NCBI GenBank assembly: GCA_014338405.1
Contig: JTDE01000945.1
Location: forward strand, 1 to 64,000
DNA: 64,000 bases
From: Paragonimus skrjabini miyazakii
Lineage: Eukaryota; Platyhelminthes; Trematoda; Plagiorchiida; Troglotrematidae
Direction of reading: 5' to 3'
Shown: piece after piece, positions 50,889 through 62,640 of the stretch
Layout of the letters: each line of letters begins with the position of its first letter
Numbering within the stretch: the stretch's first letter is position 1
Position numbers and translations under genes: made by a program
The notes under the pieces: generated by a model
Seen by the model: the letters and a program-made list of their open reading frames with translations, nothing else
Database searches by the model: none
Told to the model about the DNA's origin: nothing

Positions 50889-51182
50889 ACAGCCCCCGGT
50901 GTAAAAGAAATTCTGACAACATACGGGGTAATCATCGTATTAATTGTATACTGTGCATTCCGTTATGAATATCATTTATACCTTTTTAAGTACATCCGTA
51001 TGAAGGGAACTTACAATAAATTTGTTAAAACAAAAGGATTCCTTGATAGACGTTATGTGCGTCTAGATTTTAAATTCATATGTATACGATTAGCAGTCGT
51101 TAATTTTCAGCAAGCTTTCTTAAATTTTGTATCAGACGAGCGAATTATGAAGCAAACACTTTCATTCCCAGACGTTTCATAA
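50889..51182 (+). CDS. Open frame with one hydrophobic stretch, unidentified
   Basis: 97 codons plus stop. It holds one candidate membrane segment (GVIIVLIVYCAF) followed by basic residues. No clear splice sites at its start. Within chance length. Confidence 0.1.
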   Translation, partial: TAPGVKEILTTYGVIIVLIVYCAFRYEYHLYLFKYIRMKGTYNKFVKTKGFLDRRYVRLDFKFICIRLAVVNFQQAFLNFVSDERIMKQTLSFPDVS

Positions 51183-52359
51183 CGCTGAGTGCCCCGCTAG
51201 ATTAGACTATCATACTGTCACTCAAAATATATTTAAATAATAGCATTTATGAAACATTTCACCTGCTTTGGGATGATTGATTTTTCCACCGGTAAAAATA
51301 TATGTCTAGAATGCTACTATTGTCACCTGATCACTGGGGATTTATTTTAAGGGATGGCAAACCAAGAAGGAAGGCTGACAGAATATTTCCGTGTAAACAA
51401 ATGGGTTAAACTAAAAAAAACCAGCGTATGTAAATTTGCTTAGTGACTTCATTCATTTAAATCCTGAAACGTGACGCCTTGAAGAAAATGTAAAATATTT
51501 CCGGCCTCTTCTAACTTAGGAAAATCTGGACACTGGTGGTTGACCGTTTTAGTCGATTTGTCAGCAGAAAAATTGCAGACATTTAGCTTTCGAAAGCTGA
51601 ATTTCGCACATATTTGTTCACAACTTCTGCATTCTTACATAATTTTTTTGGATGAAAGCAATGTACTGACTTCGTACTACATTTAGATTTCAAAAAACCG
51701 TATCTCTACTTTTGGAGCGGATTGTGTCCTTCAAAAAAGGACTGCTACCCACTAACCTGTTATCCCCTTATTTGATATGACCAATTGATCATAAGTAAAC
51801 AGTCTGCTTCAACCGCTTATGAGTAGCAGTCATGCAGTCCTACCGTCTAGTTATCCAACATTGGAGATTTTCAGTTAACTTATTTCAAAGAATTAGTTTA
51901 ATTGTTTGGTTTAATTGATTTGATTACTGTGATCTCCCGCAGTTTAATTTACTGAATTGTGATTTTGGGTACTGATTTGGAATTCGGTATGTTGAAGTGT
52001 AAAACGTGATCAAATCTGTTTAGAATTTTCATTTTGAGTTAAATTCTTGATAAATTGGTTATTGGCTTGCTCATACTCTGCAAGTGATGTGCCATGAAAT
52101 CCCTCCAACCATGAAACGTTAATCGAATGAAAGGGCTTGGTAACACGATGACTGAAATTTTAACGGATAGAAAGAGCACCAGCATTGGTTAAAACATAGT
52201 CACTTACGTATAGGACGTGAACAAGTGACCCGAGAAGGAGCCAACTATACGATTGCACGTTGTGTCACCGTCTGATTAGCATATCAGTCGCATCCAAAGC
52301 CTAACTAATTGATTGTTCCACAAAACCTTCATGGCGAACCGTTGCAAACTACGATTCTT

Positions 52360-52533
52360 TCCATCATCAGTGTTTCGTCCACAAAGGTTAACAATGCTAA
52401 AAATATTAACTTCCCGAAGAATGGAATCCGGTATTTCTTATTAGTCGTTCCACTTCACAGCGTAGCATCCGAATACACCCATTTCACGACAAGTTCAAGC
52501 AAACAAAACCTGATCATTTCTGCGATGAAATAA
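52360..52533 (+). CDS. Possible terminal exon, unidentified
   Basis: A branch-like cctaactaattg and an excellent acceptor (cgattctttccatcatcag) precede about 52 codons to TAA. It contains NGIRYFLLVVPL, which recalls the FN3 strand of receptor-type phosphatases, but the resemblance is too short to rely on. An opposing minus-strand ORF (52621-52911) lies just beyond. Confidence 0.2.
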   Translation, partial: SIISVSSTKVNNAKNINFPKNGIRYFLLVVPLHSVASEYTHFTTSSSKQNLIISAMK

Positions 52534-53213
52534 CTGCACCAAAACTGTGTTTTGTACCAATTTCGCAAATGCCAACAGATCGATATTTTATTCGTCAACT
52601 GGACATAGGTATCAGCTGACTTAAGTCAGTCGTACTCGTTGCATTACTGCACCATGGTGAGCGGTTTTTTGTCTGTCCAACGGGTGAGCCATTAGCATTG
52701 GATTGTACTCGTCTGTGTTTCCCGAGTTGCCTTTAGAACTAGCCTGAACTAACATGGAATAAATAATCTGGTTTCGCTCTACATCGGAAAATGAAGGTTC
52801 GTATCCGTTACTTTTACATAAAAAAACTAAGTTGCAAAAATTCTTTACTGATAACACTGAAGGTGCGTGCAAATCACGGGCGAAACTTCTGCACGTGGCT
52901 TTGAAAATCAACAGTTTCGAGATACCGAATATCTAGAAATAGTTAACAAGCTTATGGAGAATAGCAACTGTGTTAGTATCTTGGCCTTTGTACTCAAACC
53001 TATATGCTCAAAATGATGGTGTCACCTTGTCTGATAATTAAACGTGTGCCATCTAAATGCCAAGCTCGCTGAGCAAATGAATATGTGCATAGGTTCGATC
53101 TCTGGGACGTGTCAATTTATATGGTTTAGTAAAAGTTACTTACACAAAAAGCTTGACCACCCACAACAATTAATAAATTTCAAGTTGATCGCAATTGTCA
53201 CATTCCCACAGAC

Positions 53214-53462
53214 TTTCGAAAAGAAGCACTAGACTCGAGTTTCGCTCTCATTAGAGCTCGTCACTAGTACATATCATCGCCACTGCCGGGACTAGAACCA
53301 GGGACAAGCTGTTCAGGAGGCAACCGCGTTAACCACTCCGCCAATGACCTCACGTTAGACACGACCGAATTATCTTATGTGAACACTCAAACACTTTCGC
53401 ATGCGAGTAATGATCAGATTGCCCGATCGCCTCGAGTGGAGACACAGTTACTGTCTGTTAAC
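53214..53462 (-). mobile_element. Hammerhead SINE, left member of head-to-head pair
   Basis: Same family and order as 20181-20480: tail, ribozyme, tRNA-like head, 5' flank with the acagttactgtctgtt palindrome. The ribozyme region keeps stem II, GAAAC, TCGA and GTC, but the core reads GTGACGA in place of CTGATGA. The change at the first C should abolish cleavage. Confidence 0.85.
53226..53271 (-). ncRNA. Decayed hammerhead ribozyme
   Basis: Minus strand: TGTACTA, GTGACGA, stem II GCTCT-AATG-AGAGC, GAAAC, TCGA, GTC, TAGTGC. One mutated invariant base (C3 to G); position 7 may vary. Stem I has one mismatch. Confidence 0.7.
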
Positions 53463-53499
53463 TCCGGCCGATAACCCTACGATTAGGACTTTCTAGTTA

Positions 53500-53812
53500 A
53501 AAGACAGTAACTGTGTCTCCTATCGATATGATCAGGCAACCTGATCATTACTCACAAGCGAAAGTGGTTGAGTGTTCACATATGATTATTCGGTCATGCC
53601 TAATGTGAGGTCAATGGCGCAGTGGTAAACACGGTTGCCTGATGAACAGCGTGGTCGTGGTTCTAGCCCCGGCAGTGACGAGGATATGCACTATTGACGG
53701 GCTCTAATCAGAGCGAAACTCGAGTCTAGTGCTTCGTTTCGAAATGGACCGACTGGAAAGTCTATGGGAATGCGACAGCTGCGATCAATTGTGGGTGATG
53801 TTTAACTTGAAA
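53500..53812 (+). mobile_element. Hammerhead SINE, right member of head-to-head pair
   Basis: A full-length copy in plus orientation: 5' flank with acagtaactgtgtctcc, gaggtcaatggcgcagtggt (box A), ggttctagcccc (box B), ribozyme, then tail actggaaagtctatgggaat. With the left copy it forms an inverted repeat of about 250 bp arms with a spacer of only about 40 bp, able to fold into a long hairpin. Confidence 0.87.
53688..53732 (+). ncRNA. Decayed hammerhead ribozyme
   Basis: GCACTA, core TTGACGG (should be CTGATGA), GCTCT-AATC-AGAGC, GAAAC, TCGA, GTC, TAGTGC. Invariant C3 and A9 are changed, so it should be inactive, although all helices still pair. Confidence 0.75.
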
Positions 53813-54204
53813 CTAACCAAATCCCCGACTACTCATCAAAATAAAAAGTTATCCATTTATCAAAATTTGCAACTAATGAATCAAAACAAATCTTGAAATA
53901 GTTCCAGCATACTAAGTGCAATTTAGTTGCGAGTCAGCGTGAACTCAGATCAATGAGTTTTTGAACAACCTAATTTTTCAAGTTATCTTATTAATATTAA
54001 GATCTTTATTCATTCTAATCAACCGACCATGCGGCCTTCTACGGATTAAGGCCTAGGAGTCACGGAGAGACCGATATGAATACTTTGGTAGCTGCGGTCA
54101 ACCGGAATGTCTTGGTCATATTCTTCGATCGCGCTAAATCGCACATGATATGGATTGTGTTCAGCACAACCGCGTGGCTGCAAAAAGGTTGACAGCATTA
54201 TGCT

Positions 54205-54519
54205 GTCTACAAAGGTCTGTTAGTACCAAAGCCAAATTCATTCATCGCGTGTGACGCTGTCTTGATTTGTGACGACAAAGCTGCCATGTAAGACATCAAT
54301 ATATTGAATTACTTACGAAGCCAGGCAGTTTGGGCTGACAGGAATAGAAAACGTATGAATGACTTCCATAATAATGCCACTAACTCAATCCTCCATACGT
54401 TGGGCCGTCGAATAGAATTAATCCCTAATACGCATGTAGTCATACATACAGTGGATAATTCTGACTTTCTCAACTTCTGTCATTCTTTGACTGTGATTAC
54501 CAAGTTACTCATTTCCTGA
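54205..54519 (+). pseudogene. Open frame broken by one stop, unidentified
   Basis: About 100 codons in one frame with a single TAA after CDDKAAM: SFIACDAVLICDDKAAM, then NYLRSQAVWADRNRKRMNDF. The composition is protein-like on both sides of the stop. It could be a decayed coding fragment; no family recognised. Confidence 0.15.
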
Positions 54520-55418
54520 TATTTATCCAGTGAGTATTCTAGGCTGCCCAAAAGTTTATGACACCTTCATGCGGGAGGCTCGGCATTGACTGTTACACTA
54601 ATACGAATTGGTATTTTATTGTCCGACTGCATAAGTGTTGATTTTGTTATCACTCCGGTGTCCTAGTAATCGACAGATCTAGCGATACTGTCTTACTATT
54701 TTTCGCCCGTTTTCTTGCTTTTTACTTACATCTAACGGTACAATTTGACCAAATGACTCTGGTGTTGTTTGCCTTGTTCATTCCCACTGATAGAATACGT
54801 CCGTCTGATTCCCATGAAACAACGTGCATACGACAGCCAGAATATTTAGAATTCATCTTTTTTGTTTGTCTTAAAAATGTTTCTCACTTTTTCGCGTTCT
54901 ATCAACGAAAGGGGTTTGAGAAAAATCCACTCATCAAAATACATCATGATAGTAGACGGTCCCTGATCACTTTTAGACTATAACCCCAGTTTCAGATAAG
55001 TGGTGCCCTATATCAGTATTCCAGCGTTTTACTGAGTTGCTTGCAGATTAATAGTTCTGATCAGACTATTTCTAACAGTAGAGCTCAGAGAACTCCTATT
55101 AAAACGTAAGCAGTATTGAATAGTTTGTATTGGAAACAAGCTGCTATACAAATTTCACTAAGTCATTACATATTGAGTCATAAGCTAAGTTACCATATCT
55201 TCAGCTCTATGCAAGACTGACTGTTCACGGAGAACGGTTATTCCAGAAGTATCAGTTAGTATTGTCATTATTGTGTTCATTCCCAAAGCAGAATACCTAC
55301 AACGATACCAAGACTGCTCCTAATAAAGAGTGTATCTTTTGAAGCGGAGCAGTATTTGACTCAGTGTAAACATCATGTTTATTGATGAGTAACCTTCTAC
55401 TATTTCTATTAATTTCAG

Positions 55419-58400
55419 AAAACTCTGATGTCTTGTAGCTACAATTTTCAAGTTATTGACAGCGTTGTTAAGTTGAAACAATCACTGTGCTTGCAAGGTA
55501 CTTGGGGCAATACAAAGCTAGCACTAACGGTAAGGTTTAAAATCAGTTTTTTAAATACTGTAAACTTCTCTGATTGGTATAAAAGCTGATCAGATATCCT
55601 CATTTTACTTGTAACTTTTTGACAAAGTCTCGTTAGTCAAGTCAAACTTTTGTCGCACTTGAAAACAACTTTGATCCACATAATTCGATAAGCATTCACA
55701 TTTGATCGCAGATTTTGAATTCAGATGAAATATTTAATAACACTGTTTTGCACAGGAGACCTCTATTTAAGTTTCGCGTTCGTTAGAACTCATTAAAATG
55801 TTACATTCTCGCCGTCATCAAGATTTGAGTTCTTGTTCATGCGGTTGTTAGGCGACTATGGTAACCAGCGGACTCCTCACCTCATACTTAGCAAAACAGA
55901 AGTTGGATAGTTTCTAAAACCTCACTTACATGTGAGGCCTAACAGTCGAAGTGAAAACCCAATGGAATAGTTCTTATAACGTTAATAGGGATATAGCAAA
56001 CCCAAGGCCTAAAGTTAAAGCTCCCTGTGAACGCCGTGATAACATCTCCGACGCCAGATTGTCGCCATGGTTACCAGACCGTTTGGAAGTGAAGCACTAT
56101 ATGAACATGAGCTACTAATGTGCAATGATGCTGTAGCTATCTAGAAGGTTCTTGTTTCTTTATCCTATCACTGTTCCTCACATTTCCTGATATTTTTAAC
56201 CATATACCTCGATCTAATCCGTTAAACTATAGCTTTCTTTGTTTGGATCTTTGAAGCCAATAGAAGGGCTGATAACGGTCAAAGAGGGTGGTTTGTCACG
56301 TTCATTTCACGAAGTCCTTGGCATACAGAGTCGGAATGTGTTGTTCCTAGAGATCCAGAAATGTCTGCTCGTGGTATATTTTTTGGGGTGTTTGCGGTTG
56401 GCAAATTCCTTCCTTATGGTATATTTCCTCAAAAAATCTGTATGTAGTACGTGGGCAGCATGAAACAGCTGCCGCCTGGGCCTATACAGACAATCAGCGT
56501 TATTGCATATTGACTGCTGAGGCATATCTTCCTATTGGAGCACACATTTGAAGTACACATTTGTAATTCACAACGTTTTCATCCTGTGCACCTTTACAGA
56601 GGTAATTTTCAGTTCAAATGCCCTGTTTGGCGATATGTATAACCTGTTAAAAGCTATGGAGTCCAACAGACACTGTTATGACTTACTTTCATCACCCACT
56701 AGGATAAATAGATTGCTTGGGAGTGATGTTCATTTGAAAATCAGGTGATTGGAGATTAACTTGCAGAGGTAATTATGCAAATTGTCAACAGGACACAATT
56801 GTTCATTTAAATCATCTAGATAAAATTAATGAGATAGACGACAGCCCCGCGAAATCTGACTATCAGGGTCACATTCAGCTTATCCCATGACCTCCAATTT
56901 GGTTTGATGAAGCTTATTACCTAACACTGAAATCCACCCAACGCACTTTGGTCGACTCCGTTCATGCAGTCATTTTATAAACGTGACCAGATAAGAGAAT
57001 ATAAACTGCAAATCAATTTAACTGGTTCATTATACGGAGTAATCTGAAAGTAGGACTTGATGGATAATTGGTAAACCACCAACAATCTTAATTCAACTGT
57101 CTGAACAGAGATCACCACAGAACTAGCTGAGTGTCACTACCCAACCTCTTCAATTGGCATCCATCAAGTGTTTATTTCCTGTTAAACTATTTGCCTATTT
57201 CATTTTGAACTAAATCCTCAATAGCTGAGGAGTGCTACCGGAAGTTTTTCATTAATTACGATGAACGTTTGTGGAGATCTTTTGATGCATTTGACCCAGT
57301 AGGATGCAAACAATGAAAACTCTCTAACTTGTCATTAGCGGGAGAAAATTCAAAATTAAACGACCAGAGTTCGTCTGAGTTCATGCAGTCCCATAACGTT
57401 CACAGTATTCAAATATCACACCTTTGCTTAAAGGAAGCTCAACCAAGCACCACAACCTCAAGTCAGCTTGCTTGATAAAAGACTTAGAATTGTTTGCGTA
57501 CACTAATTGAAAAAAAATATTAGTGTCCCTGCCAGTCTCAATGCAGAGATTTCAGTCCATGTGTTTCGAACTTGTGATAATTAAGCATTGAGTAATGATC
57601 TACCACCTATCTGGCTAACCAATCTCATTCAGTTTACTGCCCTAACAGATAGCACTTATACCCACGAATTTCTGTTGCGTCCCATCTGTCCTTCACACTC
57701 ATATCTTTTGTTCAACACAAAAGTCATTTTTTAAGAAAAACGTTGTACTCAACTATGAACCTACTGTGTGAATAAATGTATTATACGTTATATGCTTGTC
57801 TACTAGTCCGCTTTGTTGAACGCCTTGTACGGATTGTTACGCTGATCAGAATATCATTATGTCTCCTGATGTCAACAAGCTTATTCGAAAGTTGTTCTAT
57901 TCTACCACGTGTATTCATTAGGATGATGATGTCTTAACGCCTATCGTCACATCTTATAAACAGTATGTCATTACCTCAACTATTATCACTAACGTATCCA
58001 GGTTTTAAACGGTCATACATTTACAGAATACTCATCAAAAAAACACAACGTAGTAGACAAGCTCATTTTTAGTTGTTTGCCAGCAGATCAGATATATGTG
58101 GAATACTGTTGTGAGGCGAAAGGAATAAAACGAATGACCGCTACAAATAGAATCAACGGTGTCGTAAGTGAAAGTGAGTGAAACTCATTGTTAACGTTAC
58201 TTTACAACTATGACGCAAATGGAACTGCAGAAGTTTGACTATACATGATGTGGGTGCTGACAGAGGCAATCACAACGTTTGTATTTTAGATATCTATGTT
58301 TTGTCGTAAGTCTTATTACGAACGACGTATCAATCTTCTTCCTATCGGGCAAGAATTGTTCCTCTGATATGTCAGTGAGTCCGTGCTACTGTAATGAAAA

Positions 58401-59123
58401 TAATGCTCATTCATCTATTTATCTCTATTTTCTTGAAGGTTTTGTACCTCCATATCAAAACGCTTGTTCATCCTAACGCGTTCGATAATTCGGATCGTTG
58501 AAGATGCATTTGCGCATCAGCAGCCAAACTACCGCGTAATAAAGTTGACCAATATCCAACTCACATATGTGCGACAGCCTTTAGGCCAAAACTGTTATGA
58601 ATTGATTGTTTTACCGATCTACTACATCGACTTACTCTGCATTGACTACTATCTTGCTTGACATTTATGATCATCTCATATCATTCGCTGTCAAACAACA
58701 ACACGATTCCTGTCACCAATCCAAGTGATGACCTGCTCTGCTGCCTGACCAACACTAGAACAGATTTTAAAGGCATCAGGTATATACGTAATATATATAC
58801 ACAGCTCCGACTACAGAGATAGTTGCTGGGTTGACAGATGGACATTTTGTGATTCTACTGGTCGTCAGCAAAACAGTCTTATTATGACACAGATTAGCCC
58901 CACTGTGAAACCACAGCGAAATAAATTAGATATTTTGCGAACATTGAATTCAAGAGATGTTATCACATACAAGAAGAAGGGCCAACGATGTGCACAGAAC
59001 TCCAGTAAAATCAATATACCACTGTACGGTGAAGAGAGAGAACACCAAGAGCTGGGGTTCATATATCCGAATAGTTTGAAATATTCTCAAGCCAAGATAG
59101 TGTATTTGTATGGACTCCAATAG
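55419..59123 (+). CDS. Candidate gene 3' part, four phase-compatible exons, unidentified
   Basis: Four open segments with good splice sites join in frame. 55419-55529 runs from acceptor tttctattaatttcag to GTAAGG, 37 codons (NFQVIDSVVKLKQSLCLQ). 56602-56744 ends at GTGATT, 47 codons plus 2 nt (FGDMYNLLKAMESNRHCYDL). 58290-58374 runs from cgtttgtattttag to GTGAGT, 1 nt plus 28 codons, hydrophobic (CFVVSLITNDVSIFFL). 58893-59123 runs from tatgacacag to TAG, 76 codons, basic and polar. All three junctions keep frame and AATAAA follows at 59221. I cannot name the protein. Phase agreement at three junctions has about a 1 in 27 chance of being accidental, before allowing for choice. Confidence 0.33.
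55755..55905 (-). repeat. Degenerate hammerhead SINE
   Basis: aagtttcgcgttcgttagaa (complement of GAAAC and stem II), then a decayed core and a tRNA-like head in the same order as the intact copy. It lies in the intron between the first two candidate exons. Confidence 0.6.
57225..57475 (+). other. Open frame with one in-frame TGA
   Basis: After acceptor aaatcctcaatag: EECYRKFFINYDERLWRSF, TGA at 57314-57316, then SLAGENSKLNDQSSSEFMQ to TGA at 57473. A GT...AG pair (GTAGGA to CATTAG, 40 nt) spans the TGA but breaks frame. Its phase also does not fit the 55.4-59.1 kb model. Confidence 0.15.
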
Positions 59124-59220
59124 TAGTCATTTCATTCATATGTTATTTCCAGAAGCAAAGTGTTGAGTTGCTCCTTGCGTTTTACGACATTCCACCTACT
59201 AAAGCGTAATCGACAATTTC

Positions 59221-59226
59221 AATAAA
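59221..59226 (+). terminator. AATAAA polyadenylation signal
   Basis: Canonical hexamer about 98 nt after the TAG of the candidate gene at 55.4-59.1 kb. Confidence 0.35.
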
Positions 59227-59229
59227 GCT

Positions 59230-60600
59230 GACTGAGCGAGTCTGGTTCACACGACTGTTTTCCAAGTCCGAAAACACATTAGAAAAGACGGTCGAAATGA
59301 ATTAATTTTATATTATATTTTGACACACCTGCAGTAGAAATATTTATTTACCTTCAGGATATATTAAGCAGACAATCATATTACACAGCATGAAAAGTGC
59401 TCGAAGTGAATCGACGGAAAACGGACCCAAAACATGGCTGCCCGTCAACAGGAAATGAGCTCGTTAAAACACTCACGTAGACAAGAAGGTGAGTATGTGT
59501 CATACAACGTCAAACAAGAAAGTTTCAGTAAATACACAAGTGGTTGCAAACGAGAAGAAAAGAGTGAAACATTGTTCACTTGGGGACCGAACAAGGTCAT
59601 TACAGTTGTTCACTGTATGTAGCAGAAGGAGAAACAAGTTGTAACTCTTACAAACAAAGCAACTTCAAGATAGGTTTTCTGCAGTCCAACTAAACGTACT
59701 TCAAGAACATCAGTAATCGATAATACATCAAACAAACCCCCAAAAATCTAGAAAAGTTCCACTTTCCAGTTTACTCCTCTAAGTCCAATTAAGTGTACCT
59801 TCAGCCAAAATATGCTGTTTTAGGCAAGCAGTAGTTAGCCTTCGATTTTTTTTCTAAATAGTTGGCAGACTTTTGAAGCGGAGCTTGACAACTAAACGAC
59901 AGGTACGTTAAAGAGGAGAGCCTTGCAAATAACAACAAGCCATTCTGATGGCACGTAGAGTGTTGAGGTACCATGGAGATCTGATGAGATGCCGAGATGC
60001 CACAAGATTAGGGAACTGTCAGTATTGCCTTTAAACTCTGAAGTAAATTCAAAATCGCGTGTGAATAAGGCAACACTCGCTTATTGTTTAGGTATATTTA
60101 GTAAGAAGGTGGTATTTGAAAAAGGAAGATGCTGATTGTGCTGGACCACTATTCGGAACGTTGTCGGCAACACTTAAAGGCTATCTTATTCCCGGATTCG
60201 TTAACCCTCCAATCTAGTCAATTAATGAATTTTATGAACGTGTGGTGCGCTTGATTACGTCAACTAATGGTAGTGTCAATCTGTTGAGCAAATCAGACTA
60301 CATGTGCAGTACAATTAATTAAGGTGTTTTTGTGTAGTGTGAACAGGTGAGTGGTGAAGGTATGGGGAACAGTATACATCTAGATTATCAGATTACGTAG
60401 ATTCTGAGGAAAACGGAATGAAGTTAATGAAGTAAGTCCGATAAACTATCACCGAATTTCCTTGCATCTACTTTAAATACACAGGTTTACAGCTGCATGG
60501 ATGCACACATTTTTGTGAGTTCCTTTGTTGGTTATTTTTATAGCAATGCAGTTTAAACAACGTTATGCCGAGATACACATGGAAAACTCAGACGAAAGAA
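59230..60600. other. No convincing gene
   Basis: Intergenic-looking AT-rich DNA. The 59434-59622 ORF is short and unrecognised. Confidence 0.45.
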
Positions 60601-60604
60601 AAAT

Positions 60605-60895
60605 ACTGCTAAGTAGTTTGGCAGATTTGATAATTTAGAAGAGATCCATTTGCGAAAAATCTGGACTTCGGCTGGATTCGAACCAGCGACAGAAACACCA
60701 TGCCCAAACGCGGCAAGCGCTCTACCAGCTGAGCTATTAAGCCACTCCAAGAGCTCGGAAATTTCACATTTGGACCTAGTTTCCCACCCAACTAACTGTG
60801 TCATATGGAATCTACCAAACGATTCAGCCGATTGACTGCCCAAGCAGGATTTCTCGATCAGTTCACGCTAGAATCCACCAACGTCACCGATGAAA
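60605..60895 (-). mobile_element. tRNA-like SINE, second family, copy 1
   Basis: On the minus strand: about 150 nt leader (gggcagtcaatcggctgaat, gttagttgggtgggaaacta), a tRNA-like unit with box A tagctcagctggtagagcgc and box B ggttcgaatccag, then a tail tcgcaaatggatctcttcta. Very similar to the copies at 62.4 and 62.8 kb. ORFs crossing it (with SAGFEPATE) are translations of the tRNA-like part, not proteins. Confidence 0.88.
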
Positions 60896-61589
60896 GAAAA
60901 ATAGACGGGAAAGAAAGAGAGTAGATCGGTCAAATTATGACGAATGCTCTGGAGTCTCGACTGTATGCATTAAAAATTACTCTGAGATTCTTCCTCTAAA
61001 TAAACAATAATCACTTACTAAAAAAGTAATTATTAGTGATAAATAGTATGCACGGAGTTTATCAGCCAAAATGTTGATCTTTTTATCCGGTTGGATGGTA
61101 CGGAGTACATACTTTATAGCTAATCGTCAAGCCCCATCTGGATGATTGCCTGTCGCGAACATCCGGTGCACGGTGCCAGCAGATTCTGTAGCGTGTGCAC
61201 TTGTTTGATCACACCTGGTCTTCTTTTTATCCTCAAATTAACCCGATTTATCTGTGTATAGTTCTCTTATTGGCGACTTGACTACGAAACCGAATAAAAT
61301 GTCATCTGAACTTGTTTCACACCACGATTATCGTTTACTAAGCTCAGGAAATAGTTTTCACTATTTTGGTGAGTGTCAAGTTAATCTAACTAATCACTGA
61401 AGACGGTTGCCACAACCTAAATGAGAAGTCCGTCGAAAATGATCGGGCCAAATGAACGTTATTAAAACGAGTCTGTGATGTAATTAGTTGGGCGTGACTA
61501 TTGTTAGGTTACTGACTCTGGGATAAGTAGGTCCACATTATAATCACAAGGTACGGCGAACGAAATTGCGTATTATTCGTGACCTTTGA

Positions 61590-61690
61590 CGAGAACTAAA
61601 CTCGAGTCTAGTAGTTCGTTTCGAAACAGGCCAGCTAAATATTTTATCTGAATGCGAAGGTTATAGTATGTTGTAGATGGTTTTGAAGCT
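61590..61690 (+). repeat. Truncated hammerhead SINE (3' half)
   Basis: It begins within the ribozyme (aaactcgagtctagtagttc) and continues into the tail cgtttcgaaacaggcc. Head, core and stem II are missing or replaced. Confidence 0.7.
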
Positions 61691-62380
61691 GAAACCGCTT
61701 AACTCAGAAAATTTCACTCGCCGGTTTAAAAACTGTTGTTTCGATCTTTGTTGTCAGTATGCTCACAAACTTAGATGAACTCTGTCTATTCAGACTACGT
61801 TGAGGTTTGACACACCAACAATCTTAATCATCATATCATAAGTGATGCTTATACAAAACCGCGGACACCAAATTGACTCATACTCAAACCTCCGTTAGCG
61901 CGTCATTAAGATTTCGAAATGCTTCTATGTAGGTTACCGTTTTAAAAAACTGACAAATTTGTTGGTTCACTTCAGGGTTGTTGTCTTTCAAGGATCTGTA
62001 CTCAAGTTTTGTCTAACGCTAACGGAAGCAAGCAGTTCTAACTTTGGCAAACTGCTGGAATGAACCATTTTGGAATTAACGTAAATTTACGCACGCACTG
62101 TAAATACATGCGACGTTTATTTGTGTTTTAGAACCACAGTCATTTTATGTGTGAACTTTTAATGGCTTACATGAACCATTCGTATAATAAGGCGATTTCA
62201 GCAACAGATACGTTCGATGCAAGAAACTGTAAATAGAATTACTTGGAAAGTCCATATGCACGAGCAACTGCTGAACAAATGTCTCGGCTTACAGTGAATT
62301 GCGCGCCACTGAACTAGGGGTTGAAAAACGGAAGGCATATGAAGTAAGGGCGAAAGTGAAACAAAAAATAAAGAAAAACT

Positions 62381-62640
62381 GTTTAGAAGAGATCCATTTG
62401 CGAGAAGTCTGGACTTCGGCTGGATTCGAACCAGCGACGGAAACAACATGTCCAAACGCGGCAAGCGCTCTACCATCTGAGCTACGAAGCCAGGCCGGAA
62501 GCTCAGAAATTTCACGTTTGCACCAAGTTACCCACCCAACCAATCCACTAAATGATCCAGCCGATTGACTGCCCAAGCAGGGTTTCTCGAACAGTTCGCG
62601 CGAGAATCCACCAGCGCCACCGATGAGCATTGACAGTGAA
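62381..62640 (-). mobile_element. tRNA-like SINE, second family, copy 2
   Basis: A full copy with box B ggttcgaatccag and box A tagctcagatggtagagcgc on the minus strand, leader up to about 62640. It is head to head with the plus-strand copy that follows. Confidence 0.9.

Noticed and set aside
52621..52911. Calling the minus-strand ORF an anoctamin exon
   Set aside because: Only a short 'ER.QIIYSML' resemblance; no membrane segments and no further exons.
60553..60843. Overlapping ORFs on both strands at 60.55-60.84 kb
   Set aside because: Translations of the first family 2 SINE copy.
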